NCBI RefSeq assembly: GCF_030247185.1
Contig: NC_080572.1
Location: 298,760,656 to 298,824,655, forward strand
Direction: 5' to 3'
Length of the DNA: 64,000 nucleotides
Source: Malaya genurostris
Lineage: Eukaryota > Arthropoda > Insecta > Diptera > Culicidae
This document shows positions 1-10,244 of the stretch, in pieces. A model generated the notes under the pieces. It had not been told where the DNA came from, searched no databases, and saw only the letters and a list, made by a program, of their open reading frames with translations. Position 1 is the first letter of the stretch. Each line of letters begins with the position of its first letter. The position numbers were made by a program, and so were the translations under genes.

Positions 1-457
1 ACCTGACACATTTTAAGGGATAAATATCATTTCCATTAGAATTAAGGAATATTCAAAATAATTAATCGTTCCCATCGGTACGAAAAAATTCTCACCTGGG
101 CTTAATATGTTTCACCGGACTTGATTTATACTGAGAATGTTTTCAATATGTTTCCAGCCAAATAAAAATGCTTATTTAAAAACGTAACCTATAAAATTTA
201 TACAAACATTTCATGAGATTAAAATCTGATCTTGACTAATTTTCCCTCACGATCAGAAGGCAAACTTACGAAATCTATTTATCCTTATGTCAGAAAGTTC
301 TACTGCGTGCTTATTGTTTTTGAAGATGATTTTGTATGACTGTAGAAATACAAGTTAAAATTTAAAAACTTTTGACAAAGTACGCCGGACCGGTTCGTAC
401 GCCTACTATGATGATAATCTGCTCACACCTAAAATGACAAAATTTGTTGTTACTAAT
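1..457. other. AT-rich DNA without recognisable feature
   Basis: This stretch is AT-rich. I see no coding frame, tandem repeat or inverted end in it. Confidence 0.5.
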
Positions 458-705
458 GTCGTTTTCGCATGATAAAACTGAAACTAACCCAGGGTAGTTT
501 CATCAAACACTTTTCACGAAACTGTGTCGATTTCGCACTAAGCAACGAAGGTTTGAGCAAACCTGATATATAAAAACCAGGTTCGAAACTGACTCGAGTT
601 TCAGTTCAACAGTGTTAAAACTTGGTTCGAAACTAGCTTCAAACAAACGGTTTGACAGCAGCTAGGGTGGAAACTGGGTTACGTTTGGCATCAATTGAAA
701 ACGAC
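458..705. mobile_element. Short inverted-repeat element (MITE-like), copy 1
   Basis: A 248-bp unit begins GTCGTTTTC and ends GAAAACGAC, so its ends are inverted repeats. The inside holds blocks such as CTGAAACTAACCCAG near the left end and CAAACGGTTTGACAGC near the right. The same blocks recur in reverse order and orientation at 21508-21726, which shows a dispersed family. No coding capacity is visible. I could not fix a target duplication, so the superfamily is open. Confidence 0.6.
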
Positions 706-999
706 ATAAGCTTATGTCAATCACATTCCAAGTTTGATCAGAAAATCAAGAGTTCGATTAGTTTGTAAAGTAAAAGCTACTCATCATTAGAATTTAATTT
801 TATAGTTGAGTTAAATTGTTCAAGTACAGGAACAATAAATCGTTTACAGGAACAACCTAGAGTTTCACATTAAAACGTTATTATAAATCGAAAAGTCTGC
901 AAATTCAGTACTATTCTCAGTTCTATAGTAACAGTTAATTGAGCTAAGTAGGAATTAATTACGAAAATAAAGATTTATTTTACTAGCAACTTTATTAAA

Positions 1000-1905
1000 G
1001 ACTGTCCCAGAAAGTATGGACGCAACCAAAAACCGCTGCCATTTCGCAATGGTTCAGAATCTGTTAATTTTTATGGCTGCGTCCTGTTGTTTACACTCTT
1101 CTCTAATCACTTGTGCAGTTATTTATTCGTTTTCATTAGTTTGTTTCGAAATGCGTGGACTTTCAGCTGAACAACGTCGAAAAATTGTGTACAAATGGTG
1201 CACAAAACGCGGACTGTCACTGAGAAAGATAGTAAAAATGGAAGGAGTAAGTGAAAAAGCCGTGCGAAATGCAATCAGGAAGCTCGGTGAGGATAACCTT
1301 TAAAAATAAACCGAAAACGGTCGAAAAAAAGTCCTACCAACCCTCAGTTGGATAAACATATACTGAACGCGTTCGAGCAAAAGAAGGAGGTTTCAATTCG
1401 GGATGTGGCCAAAAAAGTGGGCACTTCGAAGTCAAATGTTTTTCGTCCTAAAGAACGTTTGAATCTTCGAACCTATAAGAAGCAGAAACAACCAAAACGT
1501 AGTCCGAAACAAGAAGCATCGATCAGGCCGAGGGTTCAAAAGCTGTACAATACGATTCTTGCTGGAAATTTGAACTGCATAATCATTGACGACGAAACCT
1601 ACGTGAAACTCGATTACAAATCCTTGCCGGAAGCACAATATTATACGGTGCGAGATGGGCAAGTGTTAAACCAGTTCGAGACATCGATCGAAGTCGAAAA
1701 ATTTGGTACGAAAGCTATGGTTTGGCAAGCAATTTGTAGCTGCGGTAAGATTTCGAAACCCTTCATCGCCACTGCTTCAATGAACAGCGAAATATACATC
1801 AACGAATGTTTACAAAAACGACTTCTACCCATGATTCGAAGCCACAAGGATCCTGTTGTCTTTTGGCGAGATCTTGCTTCTTGCCACTACTCGAAATCAT
1901 ATCCA
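1000..1905 (+). mobile_element. Tc1/mariner DD37E-type element, 3' truncated
   Basis: The left end starts near 1000 with CTGTCCCAGAAAGTATGGAC, a typical inverted end of this kind of element. A broken transposase frame follows. The matching right end is not found downstream, and homology stops just after the second catalytic region, so the 3' third and the right end are missing. No TA is seen directly at the left end, which suggests erosion there. It is related to the copies at 22940-24897 and 48480-48560. Confidence 0.75.
1151..1905 (+). pseudogene. DD37E transposase remnant (frameshifted, C-terminus missing)
   Basis: The product would be the DDE transposase that cuts and rejoins the element at TA sites. 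An ATG at 1151 opens a helix-turn-helix DNA-binding region (MRGLSAEQRRKIVYKW) that stops at 1302. The protein resumes in another frame from about 1348 to 1905. That part holds a second helix-turn-helix region (SIRDVAKKVGTSKSNV), the linker RTYKKQKQ, the first catalytic Asp in IIDDETYVK, the core VEKFGTKAMVWQAICSCG, and the second catalytic Asp in WRDLASCHYSK. The third catalytic residue, expected in a PIERYW-like motif 37 residues later, is absent because the gene is truncated. The family assignment is firm from these motifs. The copy is inactive. Confidence 0.8.
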
Positions 1906-1929
1906 TATAAATCCAAACAGCGACACTAG

Positions 1930-2399
1930 TTAGCCGAGTGCAAACTACACTCGGAGCCTGTAAAATACTGTGCGAGTGGAATTTCGCGTCATTTTTCAAA
2001 TGACGCAGTGAGTTAAGTAGTTACGAATTGTATCGTTTGTAGAATTATATCACCTGTAAAATTCATATTTTTTCTGTGTTATCACCCTATAACTTCCGAT
2101 CCGGAAATGTCAAACTTAAATAAAATGTCAGTGGATGACCAGAGAGTGAGGGTGTCACAAGGATTAGTACTGAGTTAACATATCATAGTTCTAGCAAGAT
2201 TCTGTGGGTAAAAAAAGTATCCTGCCGCTGAATGCCACACATGCATATTCAGGATAAAAATGGAACACTAGCACACTTCAGAAGCATTTTTGGCTATGCT
2301 AATGCAGATGATTAACCGACAATAGACATGACTGACATGCCTTGACGGTATACTTTTCGTGGACTACCTCACCGTCGACAGAAAGTATGAATATGCATT
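1930..2399. other. Non-coding DNA, no clear feature
   Basis: No supported gene is present. Around 2085-2140 a fragment (CTTCCGATCCGGAAATG) resembles the core of the modular repeat that begins near 2400, but it is too decayed to delimit. Confidence 0.4.
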
Positions 2400-3232
2400 A
2401 TTCAAGCGGTTTTTTATCCGATACACAAGAGCAGAGTGTGAGCTTCATTATGAAATTCGAATTCGGTTGAAACGGCATAGAACTCAATGAAACCATACGA
2501 CCTTTCATTTGAATCCATTCGAACGTTTGTTGAAATCGTCCTAGTCATCTCTAAAAATTGTATTTGAGCTACGTTTTGGAGTTTTTGACCGCTCCAAAGA
2601 AGATATTTCTGTTGTTGCATCGTCACTCATAAAAACAAACTTAATTTTTTAAAACACACATTCTGTATATCCAGATCAGAGATGACAAATACCTTCAGGC
2701 TGGGTTGAAAAAGTCTGTAAATTCGGAAAAAAGTCCGCGAACTTTATGTTTTCAATAGAGAATGATGCTCGGAATTGGTTAACCGAGCAAAAAAAAAAAG
2801 ACCGAGGTAAATTTTGACAAATGTCAGCGAAAAACGTGATATTTTCAAAAGTCTGCAAATAAAACATGTCTGCATCTTATTTTAAAAATTTGCAGATGTA
2901 CAGACAATTCTGCAGACCTGGCATCCCTGATCCAGACCCTAAAGTTGAATCTCGATGAAACTAAATATGATCGAATGGGATTATAAGACACTTCATTAGA
3001 ATATAAGAATGTTAAGACCGGTTCGGACTTCTCTCAGAAATCGATTGAGGTTTTGACCGTTTTTTACTGAGGCCGCTGTATTCTAATTAAACTTGTTCGA
3101 GTCAACTAATTAATTCCTTCAAAAATCCCTTCAAATTGAATATTCTAAAACTCATTACTTAATAATTTCGGAACCAAAGGTCGAATTCGGACTATGGGAC
3201 TGCATGATAAGAGAAATGTCACTTTTCTTTGA
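2400..3232 (-). repeat. Modular dispersed repeat (GCCTTTCTCATAT family), copy A, decayed
   Basis: The signatures match other copies in reverse orientation: ACCTTTCATTTGAATCC, TGAAATCGTCCTAGTCATCTC, and later CCAGACCCTAAAGTTGAAT followed by CTCTCAGAAATCGATTGAGG. It is interrupted at 2677-2939 by a hAT-type element. The ends are not preserved. No coding frame is supported. Confidence 0.55.
2677..2939. mobile_element. hAT-type MITE, 263 bp, with 8-bp target duplication
   Basis: The left end reads CAGAGATGACAAAT and the right end, read inward on the other strand, CAGGGATGCCAGGT; the two form a terminal inverted repeat. The flanks are ATCCAGAT (2669-2676) and ATCCAGAC (2940-2947), a 7/8 match. 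An 8-bp duplication is characteristic of the hAT superfamily. The inside carries AAGTCTGTAAATTCGG and CTGCAGA-like blocks that recur at 42594-42835. It is too short to code for a transposase, so it must have been moved in trans. Confidence 0.75.
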
Positions 3233-3366
3233 CACATAGAACTTATTGCTTCAATCCCTCTTTGTCCAATCTCAAAAATGAGACTATTTACTTAAGTTGC
3301 CAACAAGAAAAAACAGGTGCAGTCTTCCTTAAAAAAAACAAATGATACTAAAGGCACACCGAGAAC

Positions 3367-4659
3367 CAGCGATGCCAGATAGCAGTAGTGTCCTTTCCAG
3401 GGGTGCGAAAATTTGACATTTTTTTATACTGTTGCCAAGCATAAGACAGTCACTGCCAACGATATGCGCAGCTGCTACGTTCAACAGTAGCCAACTCGCA
3501 ATGACACGAGAGCTTGGCGCAATCATGCGAGCCACGACACACGACAGCAATATTGAGAGCAGTTAATTTTGTCGCACTCTCTCACATCAGTCAAAGCCAC
3601 AGCGTTCGCTTTGTGGTAGTGTAGGTACATACTGGATAAGTAGCTGCTTTGTTCATTTTTGGTCACGGGTTTCGAGAATGTCACGAGCTCAAAATGTCAT
3701 GACATTTTCATAACGGGACTGTTATATCCGCTGTGATTGATCTGTGGCGATAAATTTAATGCGAACGGCGGTGTTTTTATTATCGGTTCAATTTCAGTTT
3801 TAAAAAAATTCAATCACAAAGCTTGTTCATGCAGATGTTTCAAAAATATTACAATTATTTACATAAATTTCATACACGAAGTATCAGGAGCGCAGCTTTT
3901 GCCTTTCTAATATGACGCAAAGGCAAGAAATCTTACAGCAGAGAGAATAAGTTTTGCGCTCCTATTACTTCTACAATTCTTGTTCATGCTAAACGGGCTT
4001 CAATTGTTTGATCGAAAAATTGCATCCAAATTCTGGAAGTCAAAGCATTTACTTTGCTTTTCTCACTGAACCGCTTCCTTCCAACGGGAGTGCAGAGAAA
4101 CAAAACACGTAAGGATACACAAAAAAAAACATCTGCATTGGGAAGCAAGACTTTCTTGTGCATGTCTCCCTACACCTCATGAGAATCGACATAAAACGAA
4201 TTTTAAAGTTAAGCCTTGTTGGCGACTGCCTCTCGAAAGTTGTTGAATTTGAAAGGAGCTACTGTTTATTGTGGCTAGCCATTCTCAGATTGAAAAGATT
4301 AGAACAGCTATCGACGAGAGCATACGGCGACATTCACGAGAAAAAGTGTCATGAGACCTATGACATTTTTCATCTCCTACAGTCGTGGCGAAATACAATC
4401 GGCGACTGCTGTCATTTGCGCAGTTTGAATGTCTGCTGTTTCGTGTCATTCTCCAGTACCGTTTGCAACCCTGGTCCTTTCCGTAGATTGGCATTTTTCT
4501 CGGAAGTTTTTTTATGCTCGCCAGAAAAATAACTAGTTTCCGTAGTTCTCCGTTAATAAATTTAAATTTCCGTAGATTTCCGTAGATTTTGTCTACGGAT
4601 CCGTAGAAAATGTTCGAATCCGTAGATCTACGGAGATTTCCGTAGATCTGACATCGCTG
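3367..4659. mobile_element. Non-autonomous hAT element, 1293 bp, perfect 8-bp target duplication
   Basis: The left end is CAGCGATGCCAGAT. The right end read inward is CAGCGATGTCAGAT, 13 of 14 identical. Both sides are flanked by an exact CCGAGAAC (3359-3366 and 4660-4667). An 8-bp duplication and a CAGNGATGNCAG end place it in hAT with good confidence. I see no transposase or BED zinc-finger frame inside; the open frames are short and look like chance. The last 180 bp carry a run of CCGTAGA motifs. The perfect duplication suggests a fairly recent insertion. Confidence 0.8.
4481..4650. repeat. CCGTAGA-type subterminal repeats inside the hAT element
   Basis: TTCCGTAGATTT and close variants occur about ten times in 170 bp on either strand (CCGTAGA and TCTACGG). 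They lie directly inside the right end of the hAT element. hAT transposases are known to bind short subterminal repeats, so a binding-site role is a reasonable inference. The left end has no equivalent cluster. Confidence 0.7.
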
Positions 4660-4667
4660 CCGAGAAC

Positions 4668-5982
4668 TAGACTATTTTGAAACGAGATTCATTAGTTGGT
4701 TTCGTTATTTCTCATCTGTGGGCCCTTCCCTAAACGAAATTCTGGAAAAGTATTGTTATAGTCATAAGTCGCTAATGGACAACAACAAGAAGACTATGCC
4801 ATAGACAGTAGAAAGTGAAATTTTTACTCGGCAAACAGAGTGTTGTTATACGTAGTTGGTGCCACCTTCGGTGGTCTTCGGTTAAGACCCATGCAAAACT
4901 CTTACCACCTACGTAAATCAACCTTTCTCAAATCTGTACTGTCCGCACTCTGCCAACTATGGGAAGTTTTTAAATAATTAAACAAAGCAAATAACAAAAT
5001 TAAATCATAGTAAAAGGTGATTTCATTAGAGATATGGGTTGTAATCGACAGAACGATCAATATAATTATTAATAATATTAATTTGAAGATGATTTCATAT
5101 ATATGTTGGCCACGGCTCCACTACGTGAGGTCCAATTTTGGCACACTCTCTCCTACAATGCTTCTGGCTAGTCTTCACTTCAGATGCGGCAATTTTGCTT
5201 GTTGACATATCCATTCATTCAGCAATGAGCTTCGCCGCTGAACACAGTTTTTCGATAAAACTAGAAGGATCAGCCCCATGGGGTTGTTCGAGCCATTGAT
5301 GTGGAACAAGGCTACCAAAATTTCTAATGATCTGCAATCAAACAGTTCAATCAAACGTCACACTTTTGAATCCGCAATTGCACGAGAGTCTGTTTAGATT
5401 GATCTTGATTAGGAATCAACACCGAACATCGTTTGTCTTGATTTGTATTTTTTTATAGCCGACGAAATTAAACCAATATCCCAAATGTATGCAATTATAT
5501 CTTTGTACATACTTGCGGTACGGATTTCGATATTTAAGCTTCTCATCACCAAGCTTGTGTTCAACTTTTGTATGCAAGCAGTTATTTTTATAGCGTTAAT
5601 TTTCTCAACCATTCTGCGAAATTTCATCCGAGCTTGCACGACCCAAGATCAGAGTACGCCAATTAAAGCTTCAAATCGATTTATGGCACTTTTATGCCTT
5701 GCTGTCTAGCAACAACCTACCTCTAGCATGCTACGCGTAGGACTGAAACGTTAACTATAATGTTGCTTCTTTTTATAGATTCGCGTGCTTCCAACAGCTT
5801 CGCTTTTGCATCGATTGACCAATCAGAGCGATGCTTTCCCTTTGATATATCGTTTACTCCTTCAAAACCGTCGTCTATGCAGGGAAATCCGGTATGCCGG
5901 AGATTTTTTGCAGACAAAGTAGGACACTGCTCGCTACTAATCAAAATTTCAATCATTTATTATTGAAAATACGTGGTTTAAA
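4668..5982. other. Non-coding DNA, no clear feature
   Basis: The DNA is AT-rich, and its open frames overlap on both strands without recognisable domains. No repeat shared with the rest of the window was noticed. Confidence 0.4.
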
Positions 5983-5984
5983 TA

Positions 5985-6235
5985 CACACTTAAAAAATGT
6001 TACATCTTTTTAGATGCACATAAAAGGAGCGTCGCGATTTACTTACATTCACAATATAAAGCATTCAAAGATAAGTCGTATCATTAACTTCACAGTTGTT
6101 TTAGCTGAAACTTACATCGATACAGACGCAAAATGTATGTTTACATGTTAGTAGATGTAGTATTGTGTCATCACCGAAGAAATTACGGCATACTTGAATT
6201 TACGTCAAGCGTAAATTTCATTTTTTCTAAGAGTG
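5985..6235. mobile_element. TA-flanked MITE, 251 bp
   Basis: TA (5983-5984) precedes CACACTTAAAAAATG, and the right end read inward is CACTCTTAGAAAAAATG followed by TA (6236-6237). TA duplications are typical of Tc1/mariner-mobilised elements. The ends also resemble those of the element at 63001-63288 (shared CTTAGAAA or CTAGAAA and TTTACG blocks). It is non-coding. Confidence 0.6.
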
Positions 6236-6237
6236 TA

Positions 6238-8689
6238 CATTCAAGTCGAAACTTAGAATTATTTCCAATCGAATGATGTAATAATATTAATAATTGATAT
6301 AAAATAGACTGAGCTGTAAGTGTTTAAAACCTGACCACATTGCTACGTGTATTTTTCCTTGAGTTTCTGATTTGCACTCCTATATAGAAAATAAAGATGT
6401 GTTCCACATTAAAAAAGTGTATCTTCCTTCAACTTTGTCAGCGCCCATCCATGATTAAATCATAGACCAAACTAAACAAGTTTGACAATGACACGATTCA
6501 CGCCTGATCTGTCAAAACCAGTATTGCCAAAAAGATACCAACAAAAAATCACCCTTTATTGCAAAGAAAAAAATCAGCGTGATAAACCGTTTCTCGGTTA
6601 AACTGATAGACTCTTGAGTTCCGTCCATCAACCGGGAAAAACGTTGCTTCTCATAGCACCAGAAGGGCTCCAATCCTGTCAATTATGTCAATCAACTGAA
6701 ACCCTTCCGCCTCAGTACATACCAAATTCCTCATCGTCATGTCACTAATTGGCGTTATAGGTTTAGCATCCGTGCCGGGGCACGCCCAGTTGCTCTGTAC
6801 TAGCGCCGTTCGCTCGTTCGGCGAAAGTATCGATCAATCGTTTGTACAACATAATCCATTGAATTATCGTGAATTAGCACCGTATCGTAGATTAGTTCAG
6901 CGAGGAATTGAGCCGTCGGTTGCACAAATAGAAAGGCACTAAAAACGGGGAGGAACCTTCCTGTCACACTAGGCTATATACTAGCGAGTTTGTAGATCGA
7001 ATTAATGATCGACAGTCGACAGCTATTTCCTTGATCGGCGTCGATCGTCGGGGGTTTTCTGGTTCCCTAAGGCGTTTCCGACATACTGACGTCAAAAGCG
7101 AAACCATTAATATCAATAAATCAAACAGTTAATCTGCCTAAACTGGGACAAATATGATTCGAATCTTAACGAGTTCTGCGACAGACGGTTCGGTTGAAAA
7201 TCAATTTCGTTCCCGTGCACAGGATCTTTTGCCTTGCACGGAATTCCCACCGTGGACGGATGGCATCAGTGAACATGCTGTGACCAAGTCCCATTTGTCA
7301 TTGTAGAACACCACGCAAACTTTGCCACTTGCTGGCCAATTGATAAAAATCGACAACCATTTAAAAGCATGTCGCATGATCGCGGTTTGGTTCGAAAAAA
7401 TGGATCGTTGAGTTGAGGTTCCCAGCTGAGCTGATCTTTGGCAGCATTAGCAGCATATTTTCAACCGTCCAGCAGGAAGTATGACTCGTCGAATACGAAC
7501 ACACTTTGGGACCAATCGACAAACCTCACAGTCACCGAAGTGGACCCGATGTAATTGACTTGGCACTCTTTTTTAACTTTGTTCATCCTGCTGTGAACGA
7601 AGAAACCGGCCATTAGTATTCAGCGTGGTCTCCGGCGATAGCCAAAAGCGGTTTGTTCAGCAAAATCTCCGGTGACTTCCTCGTAGCAGATCATAGAGCG
7701 ATTGACCGCGGTGACGACGACGCGATCGCGGCACCCAATATTTATGCTACCGCCGTTATAGCCTAGCGGGAGCGTCGTCGTCGTCGTCGTCGTGTAGGCG
7801 CTCATAAGAGATGTTACGTAAAAACGTAAGCGTCGTGTTGTGTAGGAAATCCAATTTCTTCTTCTACGCGGTGGCACGCACGCGGCAGCTTCCATCGGTG
7901 ATCGGGGCGGTTTTTGTTTTGCCCAGAAGGGCACCCCCTTCGCCATGAGAGACACCCAGCGAACGGAGGATCGATGCTGTTTGAAACAATGAGAACTATC
8001 TTACCGTTCGTATCGAAAAGTGTGTGTGTGGTTTTACGTGAGACTGCACGGCGTACTATCGGGTGGTTTTACGTAAGTTCGTGCTTCTGGGGATTGGCGT
8101 TAGATGTGAGACGATTATCTGGCGGTGACATACTTTTCTGCGAGGAAAGGTTCCCCGATGATCAGTACAGTAAAAAGGTAGCACTGTTTCCTGAATGCGT
8201 TCATTTGATCACGTGAGGGTTGAGTTGGTTGTGTTTGACAATGGTATTTTGTTTCTGTTTCCTTTGGAGACATTAGTAACATTATCTCTTTGAATGTCTC
8301 TTTGGCAAACAGATTAATTCAAAGCAAGAAATTTCGAATCTGTAACGATTTGATTGATTACGGATTGATTGCAATTAAAACATCAAAAACGGAGAATCTT
8401 TGAAAACTAGTGGGACTATGCTTTGTAGATTTCCTCAAACCGTCTTGACTTGAAGCGTTTGCTAGTTTAGCTTTCCGTTAACGGAATGAAGAAAAATGCA
8501 CCTCGATCAAAATGAAAAAATTAAACCGAACAGAAATCTATGCTTTTCTGAACAAGAGACAAATAAGCTGTCTCATTTTTGACGCTTGATTTCGTTTCAC
8601 AGACAATAGTGATGCCCATCCTAAACTAATCCAAGCTTTTTGATTCTATTTGATCATTAAAAGGACTTTCCAAAAGAAACAATGTAAAA
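6238..8689. other. GC-richer, repeat-poor DNA; no supported gene
   Basis: From about 6740 to 8220 the base composition is more balanced than in the surroundings, and none of the window's repeat families appears. Frames on both strands are short. No splice-bounded exon or protein motif could be supported. It may be host regulatory or intronic DNA, but that is inference. Confidence 0.4.
7772..7794. repeat. (CGT)n trinucleotide microsatellite
   Basis: About seven tandem CGT units lie within the GC-richer stretch. Confidence 0.85.
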
Positions 8690-10241
8690 CAACGTTAATA
8701 AGAATGGAAGTTTTGTGTCGAACTTTCTTGGGTATAAGCTACCATCACCTTTTCAATTTGTAAACAGTCATATCAAGTAAATAAAGATTTAAATGTGGCA
8801 ACCCTGCACGCTATACAAAATTGAACAAAGCACGCTGTGTGCTAGGTGGTGGCGTTTTCTTCTTCCGTACCAGCACGTACCGATTTTACATCACTTTGTA
8901 TGGTAGTTTGAAAGTTTTGATACTCATTGCTCTATAATTTCGAAACCGGAAGTCGAATCTGGATGAAATTGCACAGTATCTTTTAAAACACTTCGAGTTC
9001 TTATTTGAATCAAGGTTTGTTGGAAATCGGTTTGACCGTTGCACAGTGGTTCAAAAGCGCAATTTAACGCTCTCAATTGATAGCTGATAGGAACGTGGTT
9101 TTTGAGGCACAATAGACGCCATCTTTTGGCAAATTTTATTTATGTGATTAATTCCCCTAAAAGTGAGATAGAACTATTATTTTAGTTCAGAGCCAACATA
9201 GGGGCTAAGTTACTTCAACAAAGTTGTTCAGAAAGTTATTTCAAACAAATTTGCTGAAGATACTATTCCCGTAACTTGAGTGTAATTCATGATATAATGT
9301 ATTTTCTGAAAAGGGTGTTCTAAAACCCATATCTCGCCTACAGACGATCGCAGACGAGTAATTCAACCACGGCATGAAAGTTCTTTTGAAGTAGTTTAAT
9401 ATGTAAATAGTCTCATCTGCACCCTTCTGCGCTTTTTGATGATAGACAAGTTGAAATTTTGTAAACAAAAACATGAAAAATGGCTCTATTTAATTAAACT
9501 GAAATGATAGCAGCATAGTATGTTTGAGAAAGTTGTATAGTTTTTAATGATGAAAAACTTTGTATAACATGAAAAACTCATATAAAATGAAAATATATGT
9601 GTTTTCTTACAAAAACTGGTTTTAGAACACCCTTTTCAGAAAATACATTATATCATGAATTACACTCAAGTTACGGGAATAGTACCTTAAGCACATTTGT
9701 TTGAAATAACTTTCTGAACAACTTTGTTGAAGTAACTTAGCTCCTATGTTGGCTCTGAACTAAAGTAATATTTTTATCTCACTTTTAGGGGAATTGATCA
9801 CATAAATAAAATTTGCCAAAAGATGGCGTCTATTATTCTGAGCAACTTTGCTGAAGATTTTCGAGAGCTTTCGAAAGAATCTCAAGACCTTCCATTTGCT
9901 TCTAAATATGTAAAAATCGGTTAAGAAATTTTCGGGAAAATTGAATGCGCATTTTCTCATAGATTTGCACATATTGCCTTGTAATTCCGAAACCGGAAGT
10001 CGGATCAAAATAGAATTCAGTAGCGATCTATGGGACTATAAGACCTTTCATTTGAATCTGAGTTTGTGAAAATCGGTTCAGCCATCTCTGAGAAAATCGA
10101 GTGACATTATTTGTCACATACACACAGAGAGAGATATTTACTCAGTTCGTCGAGCTGAGTCTAATGGTATATGAGATATACCTCGGTTCAAAAGTTTGTT
10201 TTCACAGTGATTGTGTAGCCTTTCTATATGAGAAAGACAAA
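8690..10241 (-). repeat. Modular dispersed repeat, copy B, split by a long hairpin element
   Basis: In reverse orientation this copy shows, from low to high coordinate, CACCTTTTCAATTTGTAAAC, GGCAACCCTGCACGCTATAC, AGCACGCTGTGTGC, AACCGGAAGTCG twice, TGACATTATTTGTCACA, and the end CCTTTCTATATGAGAAAG at about 10220. Removing the insertion at 9113-9832 leaves about 830 bp in the order seen in copies F and G. No coding frame is supported. Confidence 0.75.
9113..9832. mobile_element. Long-inverted-repeat (foldback-like) element, about 720 bp
   Basis: Arms of about 214 bp (9113-9326 and 9619-9832) are near-perfect reverse complements around a 292-bp spacer. The tips are TAGACGCCATCTTTTGGC and its complement. 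The outermost TA on each side would fit a TA target duplication, but that is not proven. It sits inside copy B of the modular repeat. It is non-coding, and a read-through transcript would fold into a long hairpin. Confidence 0.8.
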
Positions 10242-10244
10242 AAC

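Noticed and set aside
7140..7610. Minus-strand stretch reading FVDWSQSVFVFDESYFLLDG, similar to the first catalytic box of a Tc1-type transposase
   Set aside because: Only this short segment fits. No second or third catalytic motif, helix-turn-helix or inverted ends could be found nearby.
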